Assembly (NCBI RefSeq): GCF_013003985.1
Contig: NZ_CP053073.1
Span: 3,348,001 to 3,412,000, forward strand
Reading direction: 5' to 3'
Source: Usitatibacter palustris
GTDB lineage: Bacteria; Pseudomonadota; Gammaproteobacteria; Burkholderiales; Usitatibacteraceae
Length of the DNA: 64,000 nucleotides
The notes under the pieces were generated by a model. That model searched no databases. It was not told the origin of the DNA and was given only the letters and a program-made list of their open reading frames with translations. Below are positions 25,510-33,943 of this stretch, piece by piece. The translations under genes were made by a program, and so were the position numbers. Positions within the stretch are counted from its first letter, which is position 1, and each line of letters starts with the position of its first letter.

Positions 25510-26663
25510 GCGCGACACCCGCGAAGGCCCATCGCGGGCTCGGGCCTCGCGTGGCCCTGATCCGCAGCCGCTACGACCCTTTCGGAGGCGCGGAGCGCTT
25601 CGTGCAGGGCGCGGTCGCCGCGCTCCGAGCGAAAGGCGCGAGCCTCACCATCATCACGCGCCACTGGCCCGACCACGACGGCACGGCGATCGTGCTCGAC
25701 CCCTTCTACGCAGGCAGCCTGTGGCGCGACTGGGGCTTCGCCCGCGCCGTGCAACGCGAGCTGAAGAAGCGCCACTTCGACCTCGTGCAGGCCCACGAAC
25801 GCATTCCCGACTGCGACCTCTACCGCGCCGGCGATGGCGTGCATGCCGAATGGCTGGCGCAGCGCGAGCGCGTGCAGTCCGGGCTGGCGACGTTTGCCAC
25901 GCGCCTTTCACCGCATCACCGCTACGTGCTGTCGGCCGAGTACGCCCTGTTCACCAGTCGAAAGCTGCGAGCGGTGATCTGCAACTCGGAGATGGTGCGC
26001 GAGGAAATCGCGAAGCAGTTCGCTACCTCGTACGACAAGCTCGTGCTGATCCGCAATGCGGTCGACGGCGCGAAGTTCCACCCGGGGTTGCGCGGCGAGA
26101 TGCGCGAGAGCGTGCGCCAGCAGCTGCGCCTGCCGCCGTCGGCAAACGTCGCGCTGCACGTGGGCTCGGGCTTCGAGCGCAAGGGCGTGAGCGCCCTGCT
26201 CCAGGCGCTGGCACTCCCCGGTGCGTCGCACTCGGCTATCGTCGTGGGCAAGGACAAGCATGCCGATCGCTACGCGCACCAGGCTCGCCGCCTGGGCGTC
26301 GCCGAGCGCGTGCGTTTCGTCGGTGCGGTGTCCGACGTCCGGCCCTACTACGCGGCGGCCGACAGCTTCGTGCTGCCGACCCTCTACGATCCGTGTCCCA
26401 ACGCCGCCCTCGAGGCCATGGCCTGCGGGCTTCCGGTGGTGACGACGCGCAAATGCGGCGCGGCCGAGCTGCTGCGCGAAGGCGAAAGCGGCTTCGTGCA
26501 CGACGCGCTCGATATCGCCGCACTTGGCGCGGCGCTGGCCCGGCTCGATCCCGCGACGGCCGCCCGCATGGGTTTGGCCGCGCGCGAAGCCGTCGCGAAG
26601 CTCACGCCCGAAGCCATGGCTGGCGAATACCTGGCGCTGTACGAGAGAATGCTGACGCGATGA
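25506..26663 (+). CDS. GT4 glycosyltransferase (WaaG-like)
   Basis: A 385-residue GT-B enzyme. PRVALIRSRYDPFGGAERFV at the N-terminus is the acceptor-side glycine loop. VLHVGSGFERKG-type sequence (ALHVGSGFERKG), SDVRPYYAAADSFVLPTLYDP and FPNAALEAMACG-like PNAALEAMACGLPVV form the nucleotide-sugar site with the EX7E-type glutamates. It resembles WaaG, the core glucosyltransferase I. The start is a TTG overlapping the waaQ TGA by four bases; the first good ATG is much later and would remove the N-terminal motif. The stop overlaps msbA. Confidence 0.82.
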   Translation: MSATPAKAHRGLGPRVALIRSRYDPFGGAERFVQGAVAALRAKGASLTIITRHWPDHDGTAIVLDPFYAGSLWRDWGFARAVQRELKKRHFDLVQAHERIPDCDLYRAGDGVHAEWLAQRERVQSGLATFATRLSPHHRYVLSAEYALFTSRKLRAVICNSEMVREEIAKQFATSYDKLVLIRNAVDGAKFHPGLRGEMRESVRQQLRLPPSANVALHVGSGFERKGVSALLQALALPGASHSAIVVGKDKHADRYAHQARRLGVAERVRFVGAVSDVRPYYAAADSFVLPTLYDPCPNAALEAMACGLPVVTTRKCGAAELLREGESGFVHDALDIAALGAALARLDPATAARMGLAAREAVAKLTPEAMAGEYLALYERMLTR

Positions 26664-28408
26664 CGCCCGATACTTCCGCGAAGACCCTGTACACCCGCTT
26701 GCTGCGCCACGTGTGGCCCTATCGCGCCGCGCTGCTCGTGGGCATGCTCGCGATGATCGTGGGGGGCCTCGCCGACGCCGCCCTCGTGAAGCTCACCGGA
26801 CCGCTCGTCAACGAGCTCTTCGTGAACCGCAACAAGGATCTCGCGATCCTGCTGCCGCTGGGCGTGGTCGCGGTCTTCGTCGTGAGCGGTATCGCGAGCT
26901 TCACCGCGGGCTACATGACGCAATGGGCGAGCAACAAGGTGATCCTCGACCTTCGCGGCCTCATGTTCGCCAACCTGCTGAAGCTTCCGCCGGCGCACTT
27001 CGACGACGTCACGACCGCGCGCCTGGTCACGCGCTTCACGAACGACGTCACCAACATCGCCGCTGCTTCGGCCAGCGTGCTCGCCGTCCTGGTGCGTGAC
27101 ACGGTCACGATCGTGGCGCTGCTCGGGATCCTCTTCTATTCGAACTGGAAGCTCACGCTGATCGCGTTCGCGGTGATCCCGCCCGTGGCGATCATCGTGC
27201 GCGTGTTCGGCAAACGACTTCGCGAGACCAGCCGCGGCAGCCAGCACGCGATCGGCGGCATCGCGGCCGTGCTCGACGAGACGATCGCCAACCAGCGCGT
27301 GGTCCGGATCTTCGGCGGCCAGGAATACGAGGCCGGGCGGTTTCGCGAAGCCAACGAGCGCATCCGCCGCTTCAACATGAAGCAGTCGGTTGCCGCGGGT
27401 GCGAGCGTGCCGATCACGCAGCTGCTGGTGGCCGTCGCGATCGCGGCGATCATCTACTTCGCCGCGCAGCTCGCGTTCGTCGGTGCGACGGACGTGGGGA
27501 CGTTCGTGGAGTTCATCGCCGCCACCGGCATGTTGCTGCAGCCGCTCAAGCGCCTTACCGGCGTGAACGAGCACATCCAGAAGGGTCTCGCCGCGGCCGA
27601 AAGCGTCTTCGGCCTCATCGACGAAGCGCCCGAGGACGATCGCGGCACGTTCGTGCTGGGCCGCGCGCAAGGGGCGATCGCGCTCGAGAACGTCACGCTC
27701 ACCTATCGCAGCCAGACGCAGCCCGCGCTCGAGGGCATCTCGCTGTCCATCGCACCGGGCGAAACCGTCGCGCTGGTCGGTCCTTCCGGCGGCGGCAAGT
27801 CGAGCCTGATCCACCTCCTGCCGCGCTTCTACCACCCGAGCAGCGGGCGCATCACGATCGACGGACACGACCTCGAGTCGCTCACGCTCGCGAGCTTGCG
27901 CCAGCAGATCGCGCTCGTGTCGCAGAACGTCGTGCTCTTCAACGACACCGTTGCGGCGAACATCGCGTACGGACGCCTCGGAACCACGAGCGTGGCCGAT
28001 ATCAAGCGCGCCGCGACCGCCGCGCACGCCATGGAATTCATCCGCACGCTGCCCCAGGGGCTGCAGACGGAAATCGGCGAGAACGGCGCCAAGCTTTCGG
28101 GCGGCCAGCGCCAGCGCATCGCGATCGCGCGCGCGCTGCTCAAGGACGCGCCGATCCTCCTGCTCGACGAAGCCACGTCGGCGCTCGATACCGAGAGCGA
28201 GCGCGCAGTGCAGGCGGCGCTCGAGACGCTGATGGAAGGACGCACGACGATCGTGATCGCGCACCGGCTCTCGACCATCGAGCGCGCCGACCGGATCGTG
28301 GTGCTCGCCAGTGGCCGGATCGTCGAGGAAGGCACGCACGCCGCGTTGCTCGCCAGGGACGGCGTCTACGCCGGGCTGCATCACCTCCAGGGCCGTTCCG
28401 GTTCCTGA
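26660..28408 (+). CDS. msbA: Lipid A export ABC transporter, ATP-binding/permease MsbA
   Basis: A 582-residue ABC half-transporter that flips lipid A-core across the inner membrane. The N-terminal part has six membrane helices. The ATPase part has Walker A GPSGGGKSS near residue 374, the signature LSGGQRQRIAIARA near 478, Walker B ILLLDEATSALD and the switch histidine in IAHRLSTIE. Length and the LPS-core neighbours favour MsbA over a drug exporter. The ATG overlaps the stop of the upstream glycosyltransferase. Confidence 0.93.
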   Translation: MTPDTSAKTLYTRLLRHVWPYRAALLVGMLAMIVGGLADAALVKLTGPLVNELFVNRNKDLAILLPLGVVAVFVVSGIASFTAGYMTQWASNKVILDLRGLMFANLLKLPPAHFDDVTTARLVTRFTNDVTNIAAASASVLAVLVRDTVTIVALLGILFYSNWKLTLIAFAVIPPVAIIVRVFGKRLRETSRGSQHAIGGIAAVLDETIANQRVVRIFGGQEYEAGRFREANERIRRFNMKQSVAAGASVPITQLLVAVAIAAIIYFAAQLAFVGATDVGTFVEFIAATGMLLQPLKRLTGVNEHIQKGLAAAESVFGLIDEAPEDDRGTFVLGRAQGAIALENVTLTYRSQTQPALEGISLSIAPGETVALVGPSGGGKSSLIHLLPRFYHPSSGRITIDGHDLESLTLASLRQQIALVSQNVVLFNDTVAANIAYGRLGTTSVADIKRAATAAHAMEFIRTLPQGLQTEIGENGAKLSGGQRQRIAIARALLKDAPILLLDEATSALDTESERAVQAALETLMEGRTTIVIAHRLSTIERADRIVVLASGRIVEEGTHAALLARDGVYAGLHHLQGRSGS

Positions 28409-28418
28409 CGCTTCGCGC

Positions 28419-29492
28419 ATGCGCATCGTCCACACCGAATCCTCGCTCGGCTGGGGAGGCCAGGAGATCCGGGTCCTCACCGAAGCGCGCGGCGTCGCGC
28501 GCCGCGGGCATGAGGTGATCCTCGTCTCGCCCAAGGAAGCCCGCATCCACGCCGAGGCCGCGCGCTTCGGTGTCGAGGCCGTTGCGCTTCCGATCGGACG
28601 CAAACGCCCGGGTGGCGTGATGGCGTTGCGGAAGTTCCTCGCTGAGCATCCCTGCGATGTCCTCAACACGCACAGCTCCACCGATAGCTGGCTGGGCGCG
28701 CTCGCGAGCGTCGGGCAATCACGCGCGATCGTGCGCACGCGCCACATCTCCGCGCCCGTGCCTCGCAACTTCTCGACGCGCTGGCTCTACCGCCAGGCCC
28801 ACCACATCGTGACCACGGGCGAGAAGCTGCGGCTGCAGGTGATCGAGGAAACGGGTGCCGACGCTGCTCGTGTCGTGTCGATTCCCACCGGCATCGACCT
28901 CGAGCGTTTCCGTTCCGCCGATCGCGCCGCCGCACGCGCCGTGACGAACCTGCCCAGCGACGCGTTCATCGTCGGGATTGTCGCCACGCTGCGAAGCTGG
29001 AAGGGCCATCGCTACCTGATCGAGGCGATCGCCAAGATGCCGGGCCTGCAGCTCGTGATCGTGGGCGACGGGCCGCAGCGCGAGGCGCTCGAGAAACAGG
29101 TCGCCGCGGCAAACCTCGGCGAGCGCGTGCGTTTGGTGGGAAACCGCGACGACGTCTCTCCGTGGCTGCAGTCGTTCGACCTTTTCTGCCTGCCCTCCTA
29201 TGCGAACGAGGGTGTACCCCAGGCGCTGATGCAGGCAATGGCGTGCGGCCTGCCGGTGGTCACGACGAACGCGGGCAGCATCGGCGAGATCGTCACCGAC
29301 GGCGTCTCAGGCGTGATCGTGCCCACGGAGAACGTGGATGCGCTGCGTTCGGCGATCGCGATGCTCGTGGACGACGGCGCGACGCGCACGAAGTTCGCCG
29401 CGCAGGCCGAGGCGACCGCGCGTGAGCGTTTCGGCGAGTCGCTGATGGTCGACCGGATGATCGCGGTGTTCGAGCGCGCCCTGCATGGCTAG
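28419..29492 (+). CDS. GT4 glycosyltransferase
   Basis: A 357-residue GT-B enzyme with an N-terminal ESSLGWGGQEIRVLTEARG glycine loop and the C-terminal VGIVATLRSWKGHRYLIEAI and LPSYANEGVPQALMQAMACG blocks, carrying the family's EX7E motif. It starts 10 bases after msbA and overlaps the start of the next gene by eight bases. Likely acts in LPS core or O-chain assembly; donor and acceptor are not determinable here. Confidence 0.85.
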   Translation: MRIVHTESSLGWGGQEIRVLTEARGVARRGHEVILVSPKEARIHAEAARFGVEAVALPIGRKRPGGVMALRKFLAEHPCDVLNTHSSTDSWLGALASVGQSRAIVRTRHISAPVPRNFSTRWLYRQAHHIVTTGEKLRLQVIEETGADAARVVSIPTGIDLERFRSADRAAARAVTNLPSDAFIVGIVATLRSWKGHRYLIEAIAKMPGLQLVIVGDGPQREALEKQVAAANLGERVRLVGNRDDVSPWLQSFDLFCLPSYANEGVPQALMQAMACGLPVVTTNAGSIGEIVTDGVSGVIVPTENVDALRSAIAMLVDDGATRTKFAAQAEATARERFGESLMVDRMIAVFERALHG

Positions 29493-30603
29493 CGGGCATC
29501 GACTCGCGGGCCGCGCGCTCGTCGTGGCCCGCGCCTTCACCGCGCGGATTTCATCCCCGGGGCTCACGGCCGCACCGAAGGATCCGCGCCGCATCCTGGT
29601 CGCGCATCACCTGCTGCTGGGCGACACGCTCATGCTCACGCCGCTGCTCGCGAAGCTGCGCGCTTTGCATCCTCAAGCCAAAATCATCCTGCTCGCCGAT
29701 CCCGCGTTCGTGCCGCTCTATGCGACGCAACCCTACGGCGTTCGCGCCCTACCCTTCGAACCGCGGGACACCGCGAGCGTGTCGGCGTTGCTTCGCGAAA
29801 CGCCCGTCGATCTCGCAATCGTCCCGGGCGACAACCGCTTCTCGTGGCTTGCCGCGGCGATGGGCGCGCGCCACATCGTGGCCCATGCGGGCGACCGGCC
29901 CGCGTCGAAGAATTGGTTCATTGACGACTTGCGTCCCTACCCTTCGACACCGTCGGCGTGGGGCGACATGGTCGCGGCCCTCGTCGAGGGCCCCGAGCCG
30001 GCGCCCTTCACGCGCGGCGATTGGCCTGCGCCCGAGGCGCGGGCCTTCGATGCCCCCACGGCGCCTTATGCGGTGCTGCACGTGGGCGCGAGCACCTCGC
30101 TCAAGCGCTGGGGACCGGAGCGATGGGCCGAGATCGCGCGCGAGCTCGAGCGGCGCGGCATCACGCCGGTGTGGAGCGCGGGCGCGAAGGAAACCGCGCT
30201 TGTTGCCGAGTGCGATCCGGAAGGCCGCTATCCCTCGTTCGCCGGAAAGCTCGACCTCGCGCAGCTCTGGCAGTTGCTCGCCGGCGCAACGGTCCTCCTC
30301 TCGCCCGACACCGGTGTGGCGCACCTGGGCCGCCTCGCGTTCGTTCCCACCGTCACGTTGTACGGCCCGGGCTCTTCCGTGATCGTGGGGCGCGGGCGCT
30401 TCTGGCGCGACACGCCGGGGCGCGACGTCACGATCGATCCGTTCGCCTGCCGCGACCAGAAAATCCTCTTCCGTCGCGAGATCGAATGGGTGCGCCGCTG
30501 CGGGCGTTCGCTCGCCGAGTGCCCGGAACCCCGCTGCATGCAGGCACTCACCCCGCAGGCCGTGCTGGAGGCCATGGGCGCCGTCGCTTCCGGGCGTCGG
30601 TAA
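29485..30603 (+). CDS. GT9 family glycosyltransferase (heptosyltransferase-like)
   Basis: A 372-residue GT9 protein: RRILVAHHLLLGDTLMLTPL (35-54) with the GD motif, AVLHVGASTSLKRWGPERW in the middle and LLSPDTGVAHLGRLAFVPTVTLYGPGS near the C-terminus. Two C-terminal cysteines lie in RRCGRSLAECPEPRCM. It overlaps the previous gene and completes the plus-strand LPS run. It is more divergent from WaaF/WaaC than the first GT9 gene, so the sugar may not be heptose. Confidence 0.8.
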   Translation: MASGHRLAGRALVVARAFTARISSPGLTAAPKDPRRILVAHHLLLGDTLMLTPLLAKLRALHPQAKIILLADPAFVPLYATQPYGVRALPFEPRDTASVSALLRETPVDLAIVPGDNRFSWLAAAMGARHIVAHAGDRPASKNWFIDDLRPYPSTPSAWGDMVAALVEGPEPAPFTRGDWPAPEARAFDAPTAPYAVLHVGASTSLKRWGPERWAEIARELERRGITPVWSAGAKETALVAECDPEGRYPSFAGKLDLAQLWQLLAGATVLLSPDTGVAHLGRLAFVPTVTLYGPGSSVIVGRGRFWRDTPGRDVTIDPFACRDQKILFRREIEWVRRCGRSLAECPEPRCMQALTPQAVLEAMGAVASGRR

Positions 30604-30662
30604 TACATTCCGCCACATCTGCCGAGGAACTCGCCCCGGCGGCATCGGTCTGGATAGACACC

Positions 30663-32414
30663 ATGCGCAAAATCCTCGCCCTCCTCGCCAGCCTCGTCGT
30701 TTCCGCCGCGTTTGCCGCGCCCGTGCCCGGCGAGCTCGCGGTCTCCGACAAGGCCGCGCCCATCGCGACCTTGCGCATCGCGCCGGCCAATGCCGTGCCG
30801 CGCAGCTTGCGCTTCGCGCCTCTTCCCGCCGCCGAGGTCGAGAAGATCCGCACGTCGGCGCGCACGCAACTGAAGCGCATGCGAATCGGTGTCGCGCGCG
30901 ATGTCTCGCAGGCCGAAGGGGCAGTGCCCGCCGCGGCCGATCTGCAATGGGTCGCGGTTCCCGGAGGCTTCGCGGCGCGCATCAGCGTCACGTCGCCGGG
31001 CGCTGCTGCGATGCGCGTGGCCCTGGACGTGAGCGGTGCACCCGCGGGCAGCGAGCTGGTGTTCTTCGGCTCGACGCGCCCCGAGCGGCTCGAAGGCCCG
31101 GTGCGCGTGGATGCAATCGGCGACCGCACCTCCGCGTGGTGGTCCCCGGTGACCGAAGGCGAGACGCTGACCGCGGAAGCGTTCATTCCCGCCGGCAACG
31201 ATCCCGCGGCCTCGGGCATCGCGGTGCGGCAAGCCGCGCACCTGGTGATTTCGCCCACGGAGAACGTCACCAAGGCGCTCGCGAAGATCGGCGAGGCCGG
31301 CAGCTGCAACATCGATGCGAAGTGCGTCGACAACCCGTCGCAGGCCTACATCAACGCGCGCAACTCCGTGGCCCGCATGTCCTTCATCGTCGGCAGCGGT
31401 GCGTTCCTGTGCACGGGCACGCTGCTCAACGACACGGACACGTCCTCGCAGATCCCGTACTTCTACTCGGCAAACCATTGCTTCGACGCCGAGGAACCGC
31501 CCTATCGCACTCAAGCGCAGAAGCAGGTGATCGCGAATACGCTCACGACGTTCTGGTTCTACGAGAGCGCCACCTGCGGCAGCCTGACGCTATCGACCAG
31601 CATGGTCCAGGTGACCGGCGGCTCGACGATCCTGCACGCCGACCTCAACACCGACGTGCTCTTCGTGCGGCTCGTCAATGCGCCGCCCGCGGGCGCGTTC
31701 TTCGCCGGATGGGATCCCGCGCTCGCCACGCCGGGAATCGACATCCTGGGCATCCATCATCCGCGCGGCGACCTGAAGAAGGTCTCGCAGGGCAGCGTCA
31801 TCGGCTACATCACGCCCGACCTCGTTCCCAATCCGCCCGCGAACGGATTCCTGCGCGTGCGCTGGACGGCGGGCACCACCGAAGGCGGCAGCAGCGGTTC
31901 GGGCATCTTTTCGTTCGACTCGAGCCTGTCGCAATACCTGCATCGCGGCGGGCTGCTGGGCGGGGAGGCCTCGTGTACCGCGCAATCGTCCCCGGATTTC
32001 TACTCGCGTTTCGACATCGCCTACGGCTCGATCGCGCCGTACCTGAACCCGGGCGCAACACCGGCGTTCACGGTGACGGGGCTCTGGTACAACCCTGCCG
32101 AGCCGGGCTGGGGGATCAATCTCACGCAGCACGCGTCGTACAAGGTGCTCGGCGCCTGGTACACGTACGCGCCGGGCGGGAACCCACTCTGGTACTGGCT
32201 CGCCGATGGCCTGTGGACCACACCCACGACCTACACGGGCCCGCTGTACGTCCTGTCGGGTCCTCCGCCCACGGGCCCGTTCAATCCCGCTCTCGTGGGC
32301 CTGCGCCAGGTCGGATCCGTGACCATCACGTTCACGAACGCCAACAGCGCGAACTGGAGTTACACGGTCGACGGCGTCTCGAGCGCGAAGACCCTCACGC
32401 GATTCGACTTCTAG
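30663..32414 (+). CDS. Secreted trypsin-like serine endopeptidase with C-terminal accessory domain
   Basis: A 583-residue exported protease. The signal peptide ends near Ala19 (AAFA-AP). The S1-type catalytic triad is visible: His272 (YSANHCF), Asp331 (LNTDVLFVRL) and Ser411 (GGSSGSG), in the style of lysyl endopeptidases. Paired cysteines (215/221, 250/273, 305/438) suggest disulfides. Residues about 485-583 form a separate domain starting VTGLWYNPAEPGWGINLTQ, a type I know from many betaproteobacterial secreted proteins but cannot name. A hydrophobic prodomain-like region lies at 25-210. Likely a T2SS substrate. It has its own 59-base upstream gap and is flanked by glycosyltransferase genes. 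Confidence 0.85.
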   Translation: MRKILALLASLVVSAAFAAPVPGELAVSDKAAPIATLRIAPANAVPRSLRFAPLPAAEVEKIRTSARTQLKRMRIGVARDVSQAEGAVPAAADLQWVAVPGGFAARISVTSPGAAAMRVALDVSGAPAGSELVFFGSTRPERLEGPVRVDAIGDRTSAWWSPVTEGETLTAEAFIPAGNDPAASGIAVRQAAHLVISPTENVTKALAKIGEAGSCNIDAKCVDNPSQAYINARNSVARMSFIVGSGAFLCTGTLLNDTDTSSQIPYFYSANHCFDAEEPPYRTQAQKQVIANTLTTFWFYESATCGSLTLSTSMVQVTGGSTILHADLNTDVLFVRLVNAPPAGAFFAGWDPALATPGIDILGIHHPRGDLKKVSQGSVIGYITPDLVPNPPANGFLRVRWTAGTTEGGSSGSGIFSFDSSLSQYLHRGGLLGGEASCTAQSSPDFYSRFDIAYGSIAPYLNPGATPAFTVTGLWYNPAEPGWGINLTQHASYKVLGAWYTYAPGGNPLWYWLADGLWTTPTTYTGPLYVLSGPPPTGPFNPALVGLRQVGSVTITFTNANSANWSYTVDGVSSAKTLTRFDF

Positions 32415-32436
32415 CGGCGGTGGTAGTCTGCGGGCC

Positions 32437-33255
32437 ATGCCCGCCCGCCTGACGGTCGCCGTCGTCACCTACAACCCCGACCCGGTATTGCTGCGGCACA
32501 CCGTCGAGTCGCTCGCCATCGCGTCGAACCAGGCGCGTGCCGACGGGGTGCTCGCCGGCACCCGCCTCCTCCTGGTGGACAACGGCCCGCAGGAATCGGC
32601 CGCTCTCGTGCGCGAAGTCGCCGACGAATGGCCGGCGGCGCTGGGATCTGCGGAAGTCGTCTCGGGCCACGGCAACGTCGGTTACGGACGCGGCAACAAC
32701 GCGGTGATGGGTCGGCTCGACTCCGACTTCCACCTCGTGATGAATCCCGACGTCGAGCTCGATGCGAACGCGCTCACGGCTGCGCTGACGGTCCTTCGCG
32801 ATCACCCGGACGTGGGGCTCGTCGCGCCGGCTGCATTCGGCGACGACGGCGCGCGCCAGTACCTCTGCAAGCGGCGCCCCTCGGTAGGCGTGCTCTTCCT
32901 TCGCGGATTCGCGCCGTCGTTCGTGCGCCGCCGCTTCACCGCCGCACTCGATGCCTACGAGATGCGCGACGTAATCGGCGATCAACTGCTGAAGGGTGTG
33001 CCGCTCGCGAGTGGCTGCTTCATGCTGATGCGCACCGCGCTATTCAGGCAGCTCGGCGGCTTCGATCCGCGCTTCTTCATGTACTTCGAGGACTACGACC
33101 TCAGCTTGCGCGTGGGGCGTGAATCAACGGTGGCGTATGTTCCCGGCGCGCGCATCGTGCACCACGGCGGCGACGCGTCGCGCAAGGGCGTGCGGCACAT
33201 CGCGTGGTTCGTGGCGTCGGCGTGGAAGTTCTTCTCGATGTACGGGTGGCGGTGA
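32437..33255 (+). CDS. GT2 glycosyltransferase (rhamnosyltransferase WbbL-like)
   Basis: A 272-residue GT-A enzyme. VAVVTYNPDPVLLRHTVESL is the N-terminal nucleotide-binding block, HGNVGYGRGNN and LVMNPDVELD (DxD-like) follow, and ASGCFMLMRTALFRQLGGFDPRFFMYFEDYDLSLR is the acceptor-side block containing the catalytic ED. This order is typical of WbbL/RfbF-like rhamnosyltransferases. It starts 22 bases after the protease gene and ends six bases before the convergent TPR gene, with no terminator between. Confidence 0.85.
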   Translation: MPARLTVAVVTYNPDPVLLRHTVESLAIASNQARADGVLAGTRLLLVDNGPQESAALVREVADEWPAALGSAEVVSGHGNVGYGRGNNAVMGRLDSDFHLVMNPDVELDANALTAALTVLRDHPDVGLVAPAAFGDDGARQYLCKRRPSVGVLFLRGFAPSFVRRRFTAALDAYEMRDVIGDQLLKGVPLASGCFMLMRTALFRQLGGFDPRFFMYFEDYDLSLRVGRESTVAYVPGARIVHHGGDASRKGVRHIAWFVASAWKFFSMYGWR

Positions 33256-33261
33256 GAACCG

Positions 33262-33876
33262 CTAGGAAGTCGGGAGCCGCGACGCAATCACGTTGAGTCG
33301 TTCGGCGCCGGCAGCGTCGCCACGGGCGGCGAGCACGCGTGCAAGGTTGCGGAAGGCGTGCGCGTGGTCCGGTTGCAGGTCGAGCGCGCGACGCAACGCA
33401 ACTTCCGCGGCATCGAGATGGCCCGCTTCGAGCCGCGCGAGGCCCAGATTGTTCCAGCTGCGCACGTAGGCCGAATCGCAAGCGACCGCGCGTTCGAACG
33501 CGTGGGCCGCGGGCTCGGTCTCGCGCAATCCATAGCGCACGGTCCCGAGGCGATGCCAGGCCATGGCCCATTCGGGCGCGAGGCGCGTGGCTTCCTCGTA
33601 CGCGGCGGCCGCAACCTTTGCCTGCCCCGCATCCTCCGCGGCATTGCCCGCCAGGACATGAAAGCGCGCGTCGGCGGGCGACAGGGCGATGGCGCGCGCC
33701 GCGCTCGCAGCTGCGTCGGCCGGGCGGCCGAGGCCGAGCTCCACCGTGCCCTTCAGGAACCACGCCGGCGCGCCCGCAGCGGGATCGGCCACGGCCTTGA
33801 GGCAGGCCGCGAGCGCGCTGGCCAGGTCTCGCTGGGCGAGCGCGCGCTGCGCCTGCTCGATGAAATAGGAACTCAC
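33262..33876 (-). CDS. Tetratricopeptide-repeat protein
   Basis: A 204-residue protein made of five or so TPRs (for example AAYEEATRLAPEWAMAWHRLG, AFERAVACDSAYVRSWNNLG and ALRRALDLQPDHAHAFRNLA). No signal peptide or enzyme domain is seen. The start is taken as the GTG at 33876 (SSYFIEQAQRAL); upstream codons in frame do not look like TPR sequence. It is divergent from the TPR-glycosyltransferase at 33944 with a 67-base gap. It may be a docking partner for the neighbouring glycosyltransferases. Confidence 0.7.
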   Translation of the reverse strand: MSSYFIEQAQRALAQRDLASALAACLKAVADPAAGAPAWFLKGTVELGLGRPADAAASAARAIALSPADARFHVLAGNAAEDAGQAKVAAAAYEEATRLAPEWAMAWHRLGTVRYGLRETEPAAHAFERAVACDSAYVRSWNNLGLARLEAGHLDAAEVALRRALDLQPDHAHAFRNLARVLAARGDAAGAERLNVIASRLPTS

Positions 33877-33943
33877 GGCGCATAGAATAAGGCCCACGCC
33901 CCTTTCACGCGTCACTTCCCTCCTGACTTCAACCGCCGACCCG

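Noticed and set aside
26384..28768. Minus-strand open frame of 794 codons across msbA
   Set aside because: Antisense to msbA and flanking glycosyltransferase genes; Arg/His/Asp-rich low-information sequence with no family motif.
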